In this document: in pieces, positions 1 to 10,784 of the stretch
Layout: every line of letters starts with the position of its first letter
Position numbering within the stretch: the first letter of the stretch is position 1
Assembly: GCA_003586115.2 (NCBI GenBank)
Contig: QVOM02000116.1
Span: forward strand, 46,229,692-46,293,691
DNA: 64,000 nucleotides
From: Salvator merianae
Taxonomy: Eukaryota; Chordata; Lepidosauria; Squamata; Teiidae
Direction of reading: 5' to 3'
The notes under the pieces: model-generated
The model's database searches: none
Told to the model about the DNA's origin: nothing
The model's input: only the letters and a program-made list of their open reading frames with translations
Program-made: the position numbers and the translations under genes

Positions 1-645
1 GGTCAAGCTTTATACTTGCTTTAGATCAACAATGAGCTACAGTGTGAAGAAGCCTCCCCATTGCTTCTTCGTAAATATCTAGGTAATTATTTTTGACAAG
101 TGTTTGCTGGAGAGAAGGTCATAAGTATCAGCATATAAGATTTGTGCTAATCTACTTGGCTGGAAAAGACTCAACTAGCCAACGTTTTTGTAATTAGGAG
201 TTGGGAAACCCATTTGCTGTGCAAGCTTGTATTGAAAAAAATGGAGCCACTAGGATGCTGCGATTTTATTTGTTATAGGGCACATGGCCACTTCGTTTGA
301 GTGTGTGTGGGGAAGGAAGATATTAGTTGAACATTCTGTAATTAGGGGAATGACTGATACTGAAATACTGATGCATAAATGGCATTCAAGATTCATTTTA
401 TTTATGCTTATGTTTACAACTTTCAATAGAAAAAGTATTCTGTTTGGGAAGCCATAGGCAACTTGTCTGTACCCAACCAAGTAAGATGACCACACACACT
501 TTTTCCTGCTTTCCCAACTCTTGCTTACCTTCCAGACAGAAGAAAATAATTTGTGTATTTCTAGGGTCTTCTGCTAATTTCTTTTAACCATCCCATTTTG
601 AAAAGGGGATAAAAGGTCTTACATTAGTAGAGGTAATGTAGGAGG
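1..645. other. Unassigned AT-rich sequence
   Basis: No repeat family, exon or RNA gene is recognised. The only open frame, about 81 codons on the minus strand at 250-495, has no recognisable domain and is typical of chance frames in AT-rich DNA. Confidence 0.6.
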
Positions 646-693
646 AATGATTCCTCCTTCCCTCCTCTCCCCTCCCCTTCCCTCCCCTCCCCC
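646..693. repeat. Polypyrimidine low-complexity tract, left side of gap
   Basis: Almost pure C and T in irregular CCCTCC-like units, running directly into the run of N. The same composition resumes after the gap, so the missing bases are probably more of the same tract. Confidence 0.9.
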
Positions 694-1214
694 NNNNNNN
701 NNNNNNNNNNNNNNNNNNNNNNNNNNNNNNNNNNNNNNNNNNNNNNNNNNNNNNNNNNNNNNNNNNNNNNNNNNNNNNNNNNNNNNNNNNNNNNNNNNNN
801 NNNNNNNNNNNNNNNNNNNNNNNNNNNNNNNNNNNNNNNNNNNNNNNNNNNNNNNNNNNNNNNNNNNNNNNNNNNNNNNNNNNNNNNNNNNNNNNNNNNN
901 NNNNNNNNNNNNNNNNNNNNNNNNNNNNNNNNNNNNNNNNNNNNNNNNNNNNNNNNNNNNNNNNNNNNNNNNNNNNNNNNNNNNNNNNNNNNNNNNNNNN
1001 NNNNNNNNNNNNNNNNNNNNNNNNNNNNNNNNNNNNNNNNNNNNNNNNNNNNNNNNNNNNNNNNNNNNNNNNNNNNNNNNNNNNNNNNNNNNNNNNNNNN
1101 NNNNNNNNNNNNNNNNNNNNNNNNNNNNNNNNNNNNNNNNNNNNNNNNNNNNNNNNNNNNNNNNNNNNNNNNNNNNNNNNNNNNNNNNNNNNNNNNNNNN
1201 NNNNNNNNNNNNNN
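694..1214. other. Assembly gap (521 N)
   Basis: All bases are N. Both edges lie in polypyrimidine sequence. The reading frame that appears to cross the gap at 647-1327 is an artefact of translating N and CT-rich sequence. Confidence 0.99.
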
Positions 1215-1266
1215 CCCCTCCCCTCCCCTCTCCTTCCCCTTCCCTTCCCCTTCCTTCCCTCCCTCT
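1215..1266. repeat. Polypyrimidine low-complexity tract, right side of gap
   Basis: Continues the C/T-only composition seen before the gap and fades into ordinary sequence at about 1270. Confidence 0.9.
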
Positions 1267-2149
1267 TTTTGGTTTTAGTTTTACAATATGTGGGCTATAT
1301 ATGGATAACTATGATCAGAAAAGATAAAAGAAACATGCAAAGATATTTAGTTAGGTATTTTCTGATACTGGATCCCACTTTTCCTTCATTACTGAACTAG
1401 GACATAAACGAAATGCTCTGTTTTAACATAAGACATTGCATCATTTGAATGCATCGGATTCCAATCAGGGAAATTCTCTTTCTCTTTTATTACTTAAAAT
1501 TCATTAAAGGTTGCAGTTCTAACTCCCCTATGGTAATGTGAAGAGAGGTAAGATGAATGGAAATCCATAGATCTTATAAAAAGAGAATTGGGCCATTTCT
1601 ACACACCGTTTCCATATTTGTGCTATTTTCTGGAAACCTAGCCATCATCACAAATTTAAAAGTATGACTTGTAAGTTCCTTGTTTTCTTGTACCTTTCGG
1701 CCTTCTAGTTGCATTGGGAGTAGAGGCAAATATTTGTCCCTCCCTTTCCAATTTTGCCTTTATCCTATGTCCACACAGCTTTTGATTTTGTCTCTGAGGT
1801 ACCCTCCCTGTCTTTTTGGGAAGGTATGAAAAACTCTCTCCTCCCTTATCTTCAAATAATTTAGTTAATAGCTGGAAATAGGTTTTGCTTTCTTGTCTAT
1901 TTTACTAGAAAGCAGTTAACTGTGTGAGCAGTCCAGTCCCCACTGAATCTTGTTACAGTGATGCAACTAAAGCTACATCCAGCTGATAGACAATGGGCAC
2001 TCTTAGAGCACCCTGGTAGGCAAATATTCCTACCTGCATTGGGCCTACAGATTTGCTCCCTGAAAAACAAGCCTGAGGATGGATTGAGCTCTCCTCCTTC
2101 ACCACCATGTGAGGTGACAGTGGTAGAGGAACTGACTTGCTAGAGTTGG
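1267..2149. other. Unassigned sequence
   Basis: No recognisable gene or repeat. Short overlapping frames on both strands at 1953-2204 have no domain and are not called. Confidence 0.5.
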
Positions 2150-2350
2150 TTTCTGTACAGCCCAGTTTATCCTCACACAAAAAATGGCCAACTTTCAGGT
2201 CCATTTCCAGTCTGGTGCTAAACTGGAAACTGTGCTCTGTGGAAACTTTGCAGCTGTGGAACTTTCACAGGCCAGGTGGCCCTAGCCTTGTAAGTGGCAC
2301 ACCTCACACCTCTGCAGCGAGTCCCAGTGCTGCTGCTGCTGAGTTGACCT
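2150..2350. repeat. Possible member of a dispersed repeat family
   Basis: The block that reads roughly 'aaaaatggcc', then 'tccatttccag', then 'ctgtggaac' recurs in diverged form at 13290-13480, 16420-16620 and 57900-58095. The copies share order and spacing of these words but I could not define ends. It is probably an old non-autonomous DNA element. Confidence 0.35.
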
Positions 2351-2421
2351 TTTAAAAATTGTATTGGATTAACTGGAACATGGACTTCTGTTTAAGGATG
2401 TAAGAATCAGCCTAATAATCT

Positions 2422-2934
2422 AGGGCATTTCCACACTTATCAGTAAACTGGTATACAAAGGGGTTCAGATGCCTCCCTTCCACACCTTGGTACAGTCCAA
2501 AAGAGGCCACGCCCCCTGCTAGTATTTTCCATTCACATTGGAAGGACCATAGACCAGGTCAGGTTGTCCAAAATGGCAGCCTAGTTCAGGATACTGGTAG
2601 ACCTGTTTAAAAAGGTTTACTAGCACTCTAGCCAGTGGTAAATAAGACCACAGAGTGGTGTGGAGGGCACATCCTTCCATGGTCCAGTTTATCAGTGGAT
2701 CCATATCAGTGGCACAACAAGCTACTGCCAAAATGTATATGCTGGGGGCTCTGAGGCCAGGAAGTTTTGTTCATGGCTGGCAGAGCTTGTGGAGACCAGT
2801 TCTGAAGGTCGCATGGGGGGCTGTCCTGGAACAGCCATCCCAGTGCAGCAGACCTTCTTCTGGGATATATGGACTGCTCCAGCTGATCTGGTCTCACTGA
2901 AGCAGTCCACCGAAGGTAAGTGCAGAAATGGCCT
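2422..2934. mobile_element. MITE, 'TTCTGCAC' group
   Basis: The ends are inverted copies: 'agggcatttccacactta' at the left and, read from the other strand, 'aggccatttctgcactta' at the right. Flanks taatAATC-like and AAATAATA-like agree at about 6 of 8 positions, which would fit a hAT-type 8-bp target duplication but is weak. The interior resembles parts of 27649-28185, 31530-32075 and 43585-44560. It has no transposase; small frames inside it are not genes. Confidence 0.6.
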
Positions 2935-3655
2935 AAAATAATAGAGGCACCTCCAACACTTTCAAAACAGAAGTGGTAGGAAAAGCTCCTTTTCCCTTCT
3001 GATCCTCTGAAAATATGCCTTGCAAAGATTTCAGGGGTGGATTGTTAGGATATGTTGCTGCATAGCGTGCTAGTATTGTTATAACTGCTAGAAATATAAT
3101 ATATTCGGTAATCAGCCACCAAGGAATTGAGCAAGAACTGCCCCAGGGTTGGCAATGATCACTGTGTGTGTTTCATTAGCATGCATGCTCTCTCCTGCAT
3201 CACATAGGTAGATCAATAGGAGGAGGAGTGCGTGATGACATTTATTAAAGACAGATTATGCCATTATTTCTTTTCAATTTAGATACGTTTTGCACTCTAT
3301 CAACACCTGCCTCATTACAATTGTAAAGTGTGAAAAGGTGAGCCTGGCAGAAAATAAAGCTCTATACACTCAGTTAATAAATCTTCTTGAGTAATTAGCA
3401 TTTTTTTTTAAAAAAAATCTGTAATAATATGTGTGGTTATTACTACTTAAAGATCCTTGTGTTTTCATTGTAAGAAAACAGTGTTAATAATGGTAGTAAC
3501 TGTGATCGTCTGTGGGTGACACATGCAGATGACCACAGTTCCTCATATGGGTCCAAGGTAAAGGCAAACTGAATCAGTCATGTCAGGACTTCTAAATAGT
3601 GCTTGTATAAAATGGTGCCTAGTCTCAGTCCCATTATTTCAGTGTTTTTATTCCT
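2935..3655. other. Unassigned AT-rich sequence
   Basis: No recognisable repeat or exon. The stretch at 3140-3400 is unique-looking and contains homeodomain- and SOX-like words, but I see nothing decisive. Confidence 0.45.
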
Positions 3656-3659
3656 GCGG

Positions 3660-3765
3660 CAGCGGCTGGCTTTAAGGACAGGTGTTTGTAAACCGCGGAA
3701 AGTGCGCAATTGCTGTTTGCGAGGCCTCTGGGCCACTGTACTGTCGCAGCAGTTCGCAGCAGGTG
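3660..3765 (+). mobile_element. hAT-like hairpin MITE, left-arm fragment
   Basis: Starts with CAGCGGC and a 'ctttaag' motif, then follows the left half of the complete copy at 36046-36255 in order, including 'ctgtttgcgaggcctctggg' and the CAGCAGG near the palindrome centre. The right arm is not recognisable after about 3765, so this is a half element. Divergence from the 36 kb copy is substantial, suggesting an older insertion. Confidence 0.7.
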
Positions 3766-3887
3766 GCCATTCTCAAGATGGTGGATTGCGCAAGCAAGCA
3801 TCCAGATAAGTGCTCTCACTTTTATGTAAAACCTTGTATGGTTGATTTTTCCCACAATAATATTACTGTGGGGTATCACCCCCATTT

Positions 3888-3944
3888 CCTGGGCTATGTT
3901 GGGATCGCCATGGACTCGTATGGCAAGCCCAACATAGCCCCAGG
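3888..3944. repeat. Short inverted repeat (17-bp arms)
   Basis: Left arm 'cctgggctatgttggg' at 3888-3903 pairs with 'cccaacatagccccagg' at 3928-3944 across a 24-base loop. The surrounding 3838-3960 may be a fragment of the MITE population, because a similar 'tttttcccacaata' lead occurs near 56195. Confidence 0.75.
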
Positions 3945-4059
3945 ATAATTTTGGGTTTTACACCCTTTCTGGATGCTACCTTGGGCTTGAACTCAGCTGA
4001 CTTGTAGTCATGCAAGGAGCACTTTGGAACCATTCAAGTTAGTCCATATATGTGATACT

Positions 4060-4141
4060 ATTTCTCTTGTACAATATGTTTTTTTAATTTATTAACCACT
4101 ATGAGCAATTTATGGAAAGACAGTATACAAGTAAGCTTTGT
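4060..4141 (+). repeat. Possible L2/CR1-like 3' tail
   Basis: Shows the order 'accactatgag', a purine stretch, then 'acagtataca', recalling the conserved LINE/SINE tail (accgccctgag ... gcggtataaa), and runs straight into a TTGA/TTGG microsatellite as LINE tails often do. Too short and diverged for firm assignment. Confidence 0.35.
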
Positions 4142-4191
4142 TTGATTGATTGATTGATTGGTTGGTTGGTTGGTTGGTTGGTTGATTGATG
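4142..4191. repeat. (TTGA)n(TTGG)n microsatellite
   Basis: TTGA units switch to TTGG units and back to TTGA. It abuts a possible LINE tail and so may have grown from a tail repeat. Confidence 0.95.
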
Positions 4192-5500
4192 TAAAGTGAA
4201 TATGTCAAAAATGTACTTTTTATGAATAAATTTGATAAATTCATTTACAGTCCCACCCCGAGAGCCACCTTTTTAAGAAGGAGAAAATGACAAACTAATT
4301 GCCTGTCTTTTGAGAAGAGATTTTGTCTTTCCTCCCCCCAATTTCTGTTTCATTTTAATTTTTTTTAGGTCATGATTTCTTATGTTTTAATGGAATACAT
4401 TTTTTCCTTTTTTATCTGTAATTAAATCCTGAAGTTGTTAGTCTCTGAAGGTTCTTGTGAATTGTGACTTGATTTTATAGAACTAGAATGACTGAAAGGA
4501 GTTTATAATATCATTTTAATTACATCCTCTAATTTATCCATTAATTTGATGCACATAGTAAAAACACTTTCAATAAAGACTATTTTAGTTACGGAAGCAC
4601 ATATTGTGACATGCCCAACTTTAAGTTTCTCTGTGTGATCTGGGAGTGATGGAGCAACAGTTAAGCCCCACTGAATTTTATGGGAGGACTCACTGAATCT
4701 AATGGGACACAGTAATGTATTTTTAAACCTATGTCCCTCACAAAATGTTTAGGTATAGCAAGTGATGCTATAAAAATAGCAGAAGACTTTTGCATATGAG
4801 CTTGGTTGTGTTGGACCAGAAACAACCAGTGTGCATATTGTATGAAAATAAACTCTCTGTGTCCCCTAAGATCATCACTGTGCTTAAAAAAAATAAATAA
4901 TCAAAGATGCTTCGGAAAAAGTGGCCTAGTGGAAGCAACTGTTGTTATATGCTCATTTCTGGAATGGACAGTGCTAAGGATCGTTTCCAGCAGTGGAATA
5001 TGCATGGAAATTCCATTTTAGTTAAGAGAAAACATGGGGTTCACATCCACTACCTCATGATACTCTCCATTTCCCCAAGGCCCGCTGACTCAAAATCTTT
5101 GACAATGCCTGTTTTTTTTCTGTTTAAAAACCTGTTTTTCTTAAGCCTTTTCTTAAAACCTGTTTTTGTGCCACAAAAAGACTTAATCCCATCAATCTGT
5201 TGCAGGAAGACAATACTTAAACTTTTAAAGCTTCATGCCTTGTGTAAGAGAAAGGTTAATGTGGTGCCCCAAATGGACTTACTAATTGAATTAATACAAC
5301 TTGTTTATGTGACCTAGGAAGTCTGAATGTTGCCCAGTCGCTTTGTTTCCTGCCTGAACAGCCTAGTTTTCCTCCTATCCCCAGGGTGTGTTTTTGGGGT
5401 ATAGAAGGAAATCTCCTTGTCCACTCAGAATCTCTGGCTTTCACTGGATCCACTGCTACATCTCAGAATTGTGCTGGTGTCCACTCTGCATCTTAGGAAC
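4192..5500. other. Unassigned sequence
   Basis: Mostly AT-rich with no recognised exon. About 4655-4720 ('taagccccactgaa' followed by 'aatgggac') resembles a short interspersed repeat widespread in sauropsids, with low confidence. A 136-codon frame at 4907-5317 has no recognisable domain or compositional bias and is treated as chance. Confidence 0.45.
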
Positions 5501-6350
5501 TTAAATTGTTGATTCATTTGGGCTCTACTCTGCCTCCTGCAACAAGAGCTAAACTCTGGTCTTTGTCTTGCTACAGTCCATTGCTTCCTTCAACAAGAGC
5601 TGACCTCTGGTCTTTGGTTTTGTTCTGAGTCCACTCTGTCATTACTTCAAGAGCGGAACTGTAGGTCTTTGGTTCTCCCAAAATTTCAAGATTCAACACA
5701 GGTTGAACTTCACATACTCCCACTGAGGAGACACCAAGAGCTAGCCTCTTTGTGTATGCTCTTGGGAGAGATCTGAGCTGACTCTCCCCCTTTCAGCACC
5801 AGAGAGGCACTGCTGCCGTGTGTGTTGGTTCCTTCTATACACTGAGCTTTTTGCTTGGAATTCCTACTGAAATCACTGCTTTTGAGCCAGAGAGAGAGGT
5901 GCCTGCCACCTTCCTACTTACAAGCTGAAACACTGAGCCGAGGAGAGCTGTATTCTTTCTTACTTCTGAGCTAAATCACTAAGCAAAGGCCCAGGATGCC
6001 TGACTTCTCCCCTTAAAAGAAGATGAGTTTGCCAGAGTGCTCGGAACTTGCTAAAGAGCAAACCTCTGAGTTGTGCATGCACTTTTATAAATTTATACTC
6101 TGTGAAGATTGCCCCTTGATTAAGAGAAGACCCTGGGAAAGGTGTTACTGCTTTTTACTGCCTCCTCCTCCTCTTCCTGCCTCATTACTCTTTACTTCAC
6201 TTTCCTTCTCAGTTTGCATAAACTTCACTTCCCTCTCTGCTTCATTGCTTTTATTCCTCACTTTGGTTACTGTCTTACCTTTATTTTCTCCTCCATTTCC
6301 CCAGGCAAGATGGTTCTCCCTAAAAACTTGTAGAAATAGAAATAAAAATA
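5500..6350. repeat. Unclassified repeat-like block, possibly LTR-derived
   Basis: At 5525-5670 three imperfect units of about 55 bp each contain 'caacaagagct' or 'ttcaagagc' followed by 'ctggtctttg'. A second degenerate repeat ('aaatcact', 'aaacactgagc', 'aaatcactaagc') spans 5850-5990. The block ends in a pyrimidine tract and an AATAAAAATA-type polyadenylation-like word near 6340. This could be a solo LTR, but no TG...CA ends or target duplication could be fixed. Confidence 0.35.
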
Positions 6351-6402
6351 TTTGAATGGTTTCAGTTTGTTTCCTTTGGTTTACATTTTTCTGAGATTTT
6401 TC

Positions 6403-6493
6403 CAGCGGCGGCCCGTGTCTTTAAGGGCGGGCGTTCGCGTGAGCGCCATGGCCGTTTGCGAATGCCCGCCCTTAAAGGCACGGGCCGCCGCTG
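6403..6493. mobile_element. Complete hAT-like hairpin MITE (91 bp)
   Basis: A GC-rich near-palindrome beginning CAGCGGCGGCCCG and ending CGGGCCGCCGCTG. The arms are about 35 bp with two mismatches and the loop is about 20 bp. It is flanked by gatttttc (6395-6402) and gattcttc (6494-6501), which agree at 7 of 8 positions. An 8-bp duplication with CAG...CTG ends is the hAT signature. Many intact CpGs inside AT-rich surroundings suggest a young insertion. It encodes nothing; a hAT transposase elsewhere would have moved it. Confidence 0.85.
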
Positions 6494-6501
6494 GATTCTT
6501 C

Positions 6502-6582
6502 AACTGGATTCTTGCAAGAAGTGTGTGGTTCAACATGACAACTTAAATGGTCCCTTCAAAGTCTATAATTCTATGGTTTAAT
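6502..6582 (+). mobile_element. CR1 LINE 3' end
   Basis: Follows the CR1 tail layout: a 'ggttcaacatgac' segment (consensus type ggttggactagatgac), then 'ggtcccttc', then 'attctatgg'. It matches the tail at 48260-48372 in order. The copy is 5'-truncated or split; the hAT MITE lies directly upstream. Confidence 0.65.
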
Positions 6583-7340
6583 ATTTTAGACCGCAATCCT
6601 ATACACTAAGGCAGCATTTCCAAAAACATGGTATGTATGGCACTGGTAGTACACAAGATGACTTCAGTTCCATGTGTTGGCCTATTTGAAGCATAGAATT
6701 ATGTACTATTATTTTAATTCATGCTGTCACGTGCTATGATATGTATGTGATTTTTCCATTAACTTGTCGACGCAAAGAAAAACTCTTCCTTTTTCTCTCT
6801 GGGCCCTGAGAATATTTTTTAGACTGAGTATTCAAATAGCTAAATATTGCTAGAACACTAGCCATACATTTTTGTCATTTAGCCATTTATCAGTCTGGAT
6901 TGTGTTTTGCTATTAATAGCCAGTAAAACTGACATATGTGCTGCCATATTTAAATAAAAACAGGCTTGCATGAAGCATTTCTTTTGTTGCATGCTTCCCA
7001 CCCACTCACCCCCACGATGCATTGTACTTGCTTTTCGTAGTTTTTGAAAAAGTCAAAAAGCACTGAATAAATGTCACCTAAGATCGCTTATGAGAGGAGA
7101 ATGCTATGCATAACAACTATCAGGAAATACTTAGCCAAAAAGGTGCTCCAGGAACAGTCTTTCTCATATTATTTTAATCTTGCTGTCTAAGACAATGCAA
7201 TCTCTTTGACGCAGTCTCAGTTCTTCAGTCCAAAGGGACCTTTTGTGGATCAGAGGCCAAATATCCATTACCTTATGAACTAATCTGACATGACAGCTGC
7301 ATATGCAGATAGGGGAATCTCTTGTCAATAGTTTTTCTTC
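6583..7340. other. Unassigned AT-rich sequence
   Basis: No recognisable repeat beyond a possible short interspersed fragment at 6589-6603. The region at 6800-7080 is unique-looking and AT-rich with MEF2- and FOX-like words; it could be regulatory, but nothing in one sequence proves it. Confidence 0.4.
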
Positions 7341-7350
7341 GGAGACAAAG

Positions 7351-7738
7351 GGCCTTTTCACACTTCCCACCTTAGAATTCCCATGGTGTAGTGGCTACAC
7401 TGTGAGGGCTGGAACAGGCTGAAATGGGCAGCCCTCACAGTGTGAATGCCACCTGCTCGCCATGACAGTGGCTGTGGAAATTGCTGCTGCCACGGCTACC
7501 AGGGATGTGGTGCATGAGTGCACAGCCACACTGCACTGCAAACTGCAGCATTCGTACCTGGCAGTAGGTGAAAACACTGCATACTAGGAGCAGTGCAGCT
7601 GCTCCCAGTGCAGCTGTGGACAATGTTTTAGTTGTCCACATCTAGCAGTGATTGGGAGCGTCTGCAGATGCTCCCAATATTGCAGATGCACTGTGCTGGT
7701 GAGGGTCTGGATGTTCATTAGCACTGAAGTGTGAACAG
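7351..7738. mobile_element. MITE, 'TTTGCACTT' subfamily
   Basis: Left end 'ggccttttcacactt' is matched by an inverted right end 'aagtgtgaacag'. Possible flanking copies are AGACAAAG and GACCAAAG, a weak match. The interior shares long collinear stretches with 43122-43580 ('ccatgacagtggctg', 'gctgctccc', 'cagctgtgga'), and its right half is also present at 9735-9895. Confidence 0.65.
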
Positions 7739-7746
7739 GACCAAAG

Positions 7747-8150
7747 AGAGACAAATACCTATATTCACTGTCTCACTTCATGGGCGAGTAACATTACCTT
7801 TTCTGCCTTTTCTCAATTTTGGTGGTCATTCATTTAAGTTTAAATATAAACTTTGTGCTTCTGAGTTACTGATGAAAATCTGTTGATTCGAAGTTCAGAA
7901 AGTTTGTTTATTATAAGTTACATGTTTTATTCATAAATTTACAAGACTGTTTCATCTAGTAGGACTACTTTGACTTAGTATAGTAAGAAAAACAGGGATG
8001 TGAGTACAAAAAATAAGTAATCTGAGGGTGGTGGGTATATACACATATTCATTCAAATGGCAAAAGCAATGAATTCTAGATAATAAGGTCTTGATCCGTC
8101 ACTGTATATAGATATAGATGCATGGTGAAGACGTACCATTACCTTAGTCT
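7747..8150. other. Unassigned AT-rich sequence
   Basis: Nothing recognised. Confidence 0.5.
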
Positions 8151-8305
8151 TTGGGACTTTCTGCACAGACCCTTAATACGTATTAAGTTACTGCAGATCT
8201 ATGAAACCACGTTCCCCGCTGGTCTGCTCTTTCTGCACGAGACAGAGCAAGGTCTGGTTTAAGGGAAGCCTTAATATCTGATAGGCGGGTAGTGTTATTC
8301 TCTGT
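8151..8305 (-). mobile_element. MITE fragment, inverted partner of 16150-16322
   Basis: Begins 'gggactttctgcacag' and contains 'cttaata', 'ctgcagatct', then 'cgagacagagcaag'. The reverse complement of 16150-16322 shows the same words in the same order, so this is a fragment of that family in the opposite orientation. One end only is visible. Confidence 0.55.
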
Positions 8306-9391
8306 GTAGTGTTACTCTCTACCATTAGGAGTTCAAAATGAACTGCAAGTTATGCTATAACAGCATCTAATACTTTTTATGATTAACTACCACCCTTATA
8401 ATAAAGTTTTCTGATGTTGCAAAAACTACCTTCATTGTTGCTAATTGATGTAACTAGATATTTCTCAGACAATAATCCAGTGATTTCTGTGTGTAAAACT
8501 CTAGTATGATTAGCTTAAATCACTTGAGCTACAAAGGTAATCAGGTTTACCTGGAGTTGTGTAATACACTGAATAACTGTAGAGAGGTCATGAATATTTT
8601 GTTTTACATGTAAACTGCAAAATCAGTTGTAATGTCTTTACTGATTCCTATTCATTGGCATAACAATTATCCTAAAATGTCCACTTCTTGAGCTATGTGG
8701 AGAAACAGTTATGTCCCAAATTTTATTTCCAGCCAGCCCTAATCTATTCTGTATGACTCACTTGCATTTCACATGGCAAGTTCATATAACACCTAATGCA
8801 GTAACTTTGACATTGTGAACCAGTGCTTTTGACTTCTAGAGGGTCTTCCACCAGTTTTCCCAGTATTCCCATTGACTTTGAGCCACATGGACATATGGTT
8901 CACATTTGGCACTTTAGGTAAGTTTAAGACAGTAAAGTGCAAATAAACATGCTGGGTTGTCAGATATACAGCTAAGTCTGCATCTTGTTGAATTATTGTG
9001 CTAGCCACATACCAATCAGGTTCAAATTGTGACTGAACTGCCATTACTGAGTGGTTTTTTTTGGTTGCTGCTTGGAGCAAACCACGCTGTATGATGTGGA
9101 ATTACATCCAGTTTGATTCACTTTTTCTTTACACTCTGCACAGAGCTTGGCCTTCCATTTCCAAGAGGTTGCGCCTATATCTCTAGTGAAAGTACTGGAT
9201 GCAGTTGTGACTTTCAGTTTGCCATTCTTTACTTAGATATCTTCAAACAAATGCTTATCATTTTCCTGAATAGTTACAGCCCAAGCATTAGTCATACACT
9301 TGACAGGGCCCCTATAGAAAGTTACTGAACGTTTTTTTCCACAGAGGATTGTACTGATCGCTGAGCGCCTTTGTAGAATTCCTAGTCTCAA
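8306..9391. other. Unassigned sequence
   Basis: No exon or assignable repeat. Frames at 8793-9080 (minus) and 9113-9328 (plus) show no domain. Confidence 0.45.
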
Positions 9392-9480
9392 AGCCTTATA
9401 GGGAGACCCATTTCAGTGGTGCAATTTTGTGCTCTACCGAAATAGGTTCCCTTGGTATACCAGCCCGCAGCGGCTTATAT
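9392..9480. mobile_element. MITE fragment
   Basis: The words 'gggagacccatttcagtggt' and 'ccgaaataggttccc' pair as a small inverted repeat. The same unit occurs at 12193-12255, and diverged forms occur at 10785-10850 and 31850-31920. Confidence 0.5.
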
Positions 9481-9734
9481 TCTTTCACATGCCTCCTGGG
9501 TTTGGTCTAGAACCCATTAAACTGCTGGTATCATTATGTATCTTCATACATTCAGTGCAGAGGATGACTGCAGCATCCATATGGACACCATACTCATCCC
9601 CCTCTGCCAGTAAAACACTTCAATGGCAGAGAAGAGGAGCACTTTCTATTGCTATCCACTTGCAGTGATGGTCCTTCTATCACCCAAAGGAACTTACTAG
9701 TTTCTCAGGTATCAGTTACAGGAAATAGCACCTG

Positions 9735-9895
9735 GAAGTAAGTGCGAACGCTGTATATCGGGAGCAGTCCAGCTGCTTCCCGTACTGTTCACAGCTAGTA
9801 GCTTTCAGGAGGATCTGCAGATGCTTCTGAACACTAGGGCCTCCATAGAGTGTGGATGCACTGTGTTAGTGAGTGTCTTGACAGGATCCATGTCT
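9735..9895. mobile_element. MITE fragment, right half of 'TTTGCACTT' subfamily
   Basis: Collinear with 7566-7700 and 43383-43530: 'gggagcagtccagctgctt', a segment on 'cagatgcttc', then 'agtgtggatgcactgtg'. The left half is absent. Confidence 0.5.
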
Positions 9896-10059
9896 ATCAT
9901 TTGTAAGCTGCTCTGGGAGCCTTTTTGGATGACAGTGGAAGAGTCAAGCTTTACACAAAAAGATCAATGAAAGTGTTGCACGCCCAGAAGTAGATAACTT
10001 GCTAAAATCCATGTTTAGATTTAACACATTCTTCTAATACATAGTGTGCTAGAGTGGCT

Positions 10060-10195
10060 TTGAAGAAGTCCCTCCATCACGCTTTGTCTACATTGGATGA
10101 AGTAATAGACTGGTATACAGTGCCAAAATGGCACCTTATTCTAGTCTTTCTGTGAACCTTTTCAAAGAAGTCTACAACTGAACCAGTCTGTATTC
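10060..10195. mobile_element. MITE fragment ('gccaaaatggcacc' type)
   Basis: Contains a small palindromic core near 10120 and flanking 'agactggtata' and 'gaaccagtctg' words. Equivalent blocks lie at 28030-28110 and 44335-44420, and in reverse at 11860-11970. It ends where a CR1 fragment starts. Confidence 0.5.
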
Positions 10196-10772
10196 TGGAC
10201 TCAAGGGGCTGGAACACCTTCCTTATGAAATCAGGCTGCAACGTCTTGGCCTCTTCTGCCTTGTAAAGCGGCATTTTAAGAGGAGACCTGATTGAAGTAT
10301 ATAAAATCACACATGGTGTGGAAAAGGTGGACAGAGAAAAATTATTTTCTTTATTGCACAACACTTGGACCAGGGGGCACTCTATGAAGCTGATGAGTAG
10401 GAGAGTTAGGGCTGACAAGGGGCAGTATTTTTTTCATCCACAGAGTCATCAGTCTATGGAATTTTTTACCAGAAGAGGTGGTGACAGCAATCAGTCTAGA
10501 TAGCTTTAAGAAAGGACTGGACAGATTCATGGAGGTCAGGTGTGTCAATGGCTACTAGAATGGATGCCTAGGTACTGCCTCCAGCTGGAAAGCCAGGCAG
10601 GATGTCTGTAAAACCATTTATGGGGAGTCAAGAGCAGGTGAAGGTTTTGCCTTTTATTCTGCTTGAGAATGTCAAGAAGCAATTGGTGGGCCACTGTGTG
10701 AAACAGAATGCTGGACTAGATGGGTCGTGGCCTGATCCAGCAAGGCTCCTCTTATGTTCTTATGTTCTTATG
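10196..10772 (+). mobile_element. CR1 LINE, ORF2 C-terminus and 3' UTR
   Basis: Translation gives the CR1 reverse-transcriptase C-terminal segment in pieces (GDLIEVYKI, EKVDREKLFSLLHNT, RGHSMKLM), interrupted by frameshifts. The UTR ends in 'gatccagcaaggctcc' and the 8-bp tail unit TTCTTATG repeated. The same segment is present at 38680-39500 and 58113-58400, all on the plus strand. It is 5'-truncated and cannot encode an active enzyme. Confidence 0.9.
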
Positions 10773-10784
10773 GACTATGAAGGG

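Noticed and set aside
647..1327. 226-codon open frame
   Set aside because: Mostly N translated as unknown residues, flanked by CT-rich low complexity.
2325..2342. CTG trinucleotide repeat
   Set aside because: Only about four units, too short to call a microsatellite.
6250..6305. Splice-acceptor-like pyrimidine tract ending in CAG
   Set aside because: No open frame with recognisable coding content follows, and such tracts are common by chance in pyrimidine-rich sequence.
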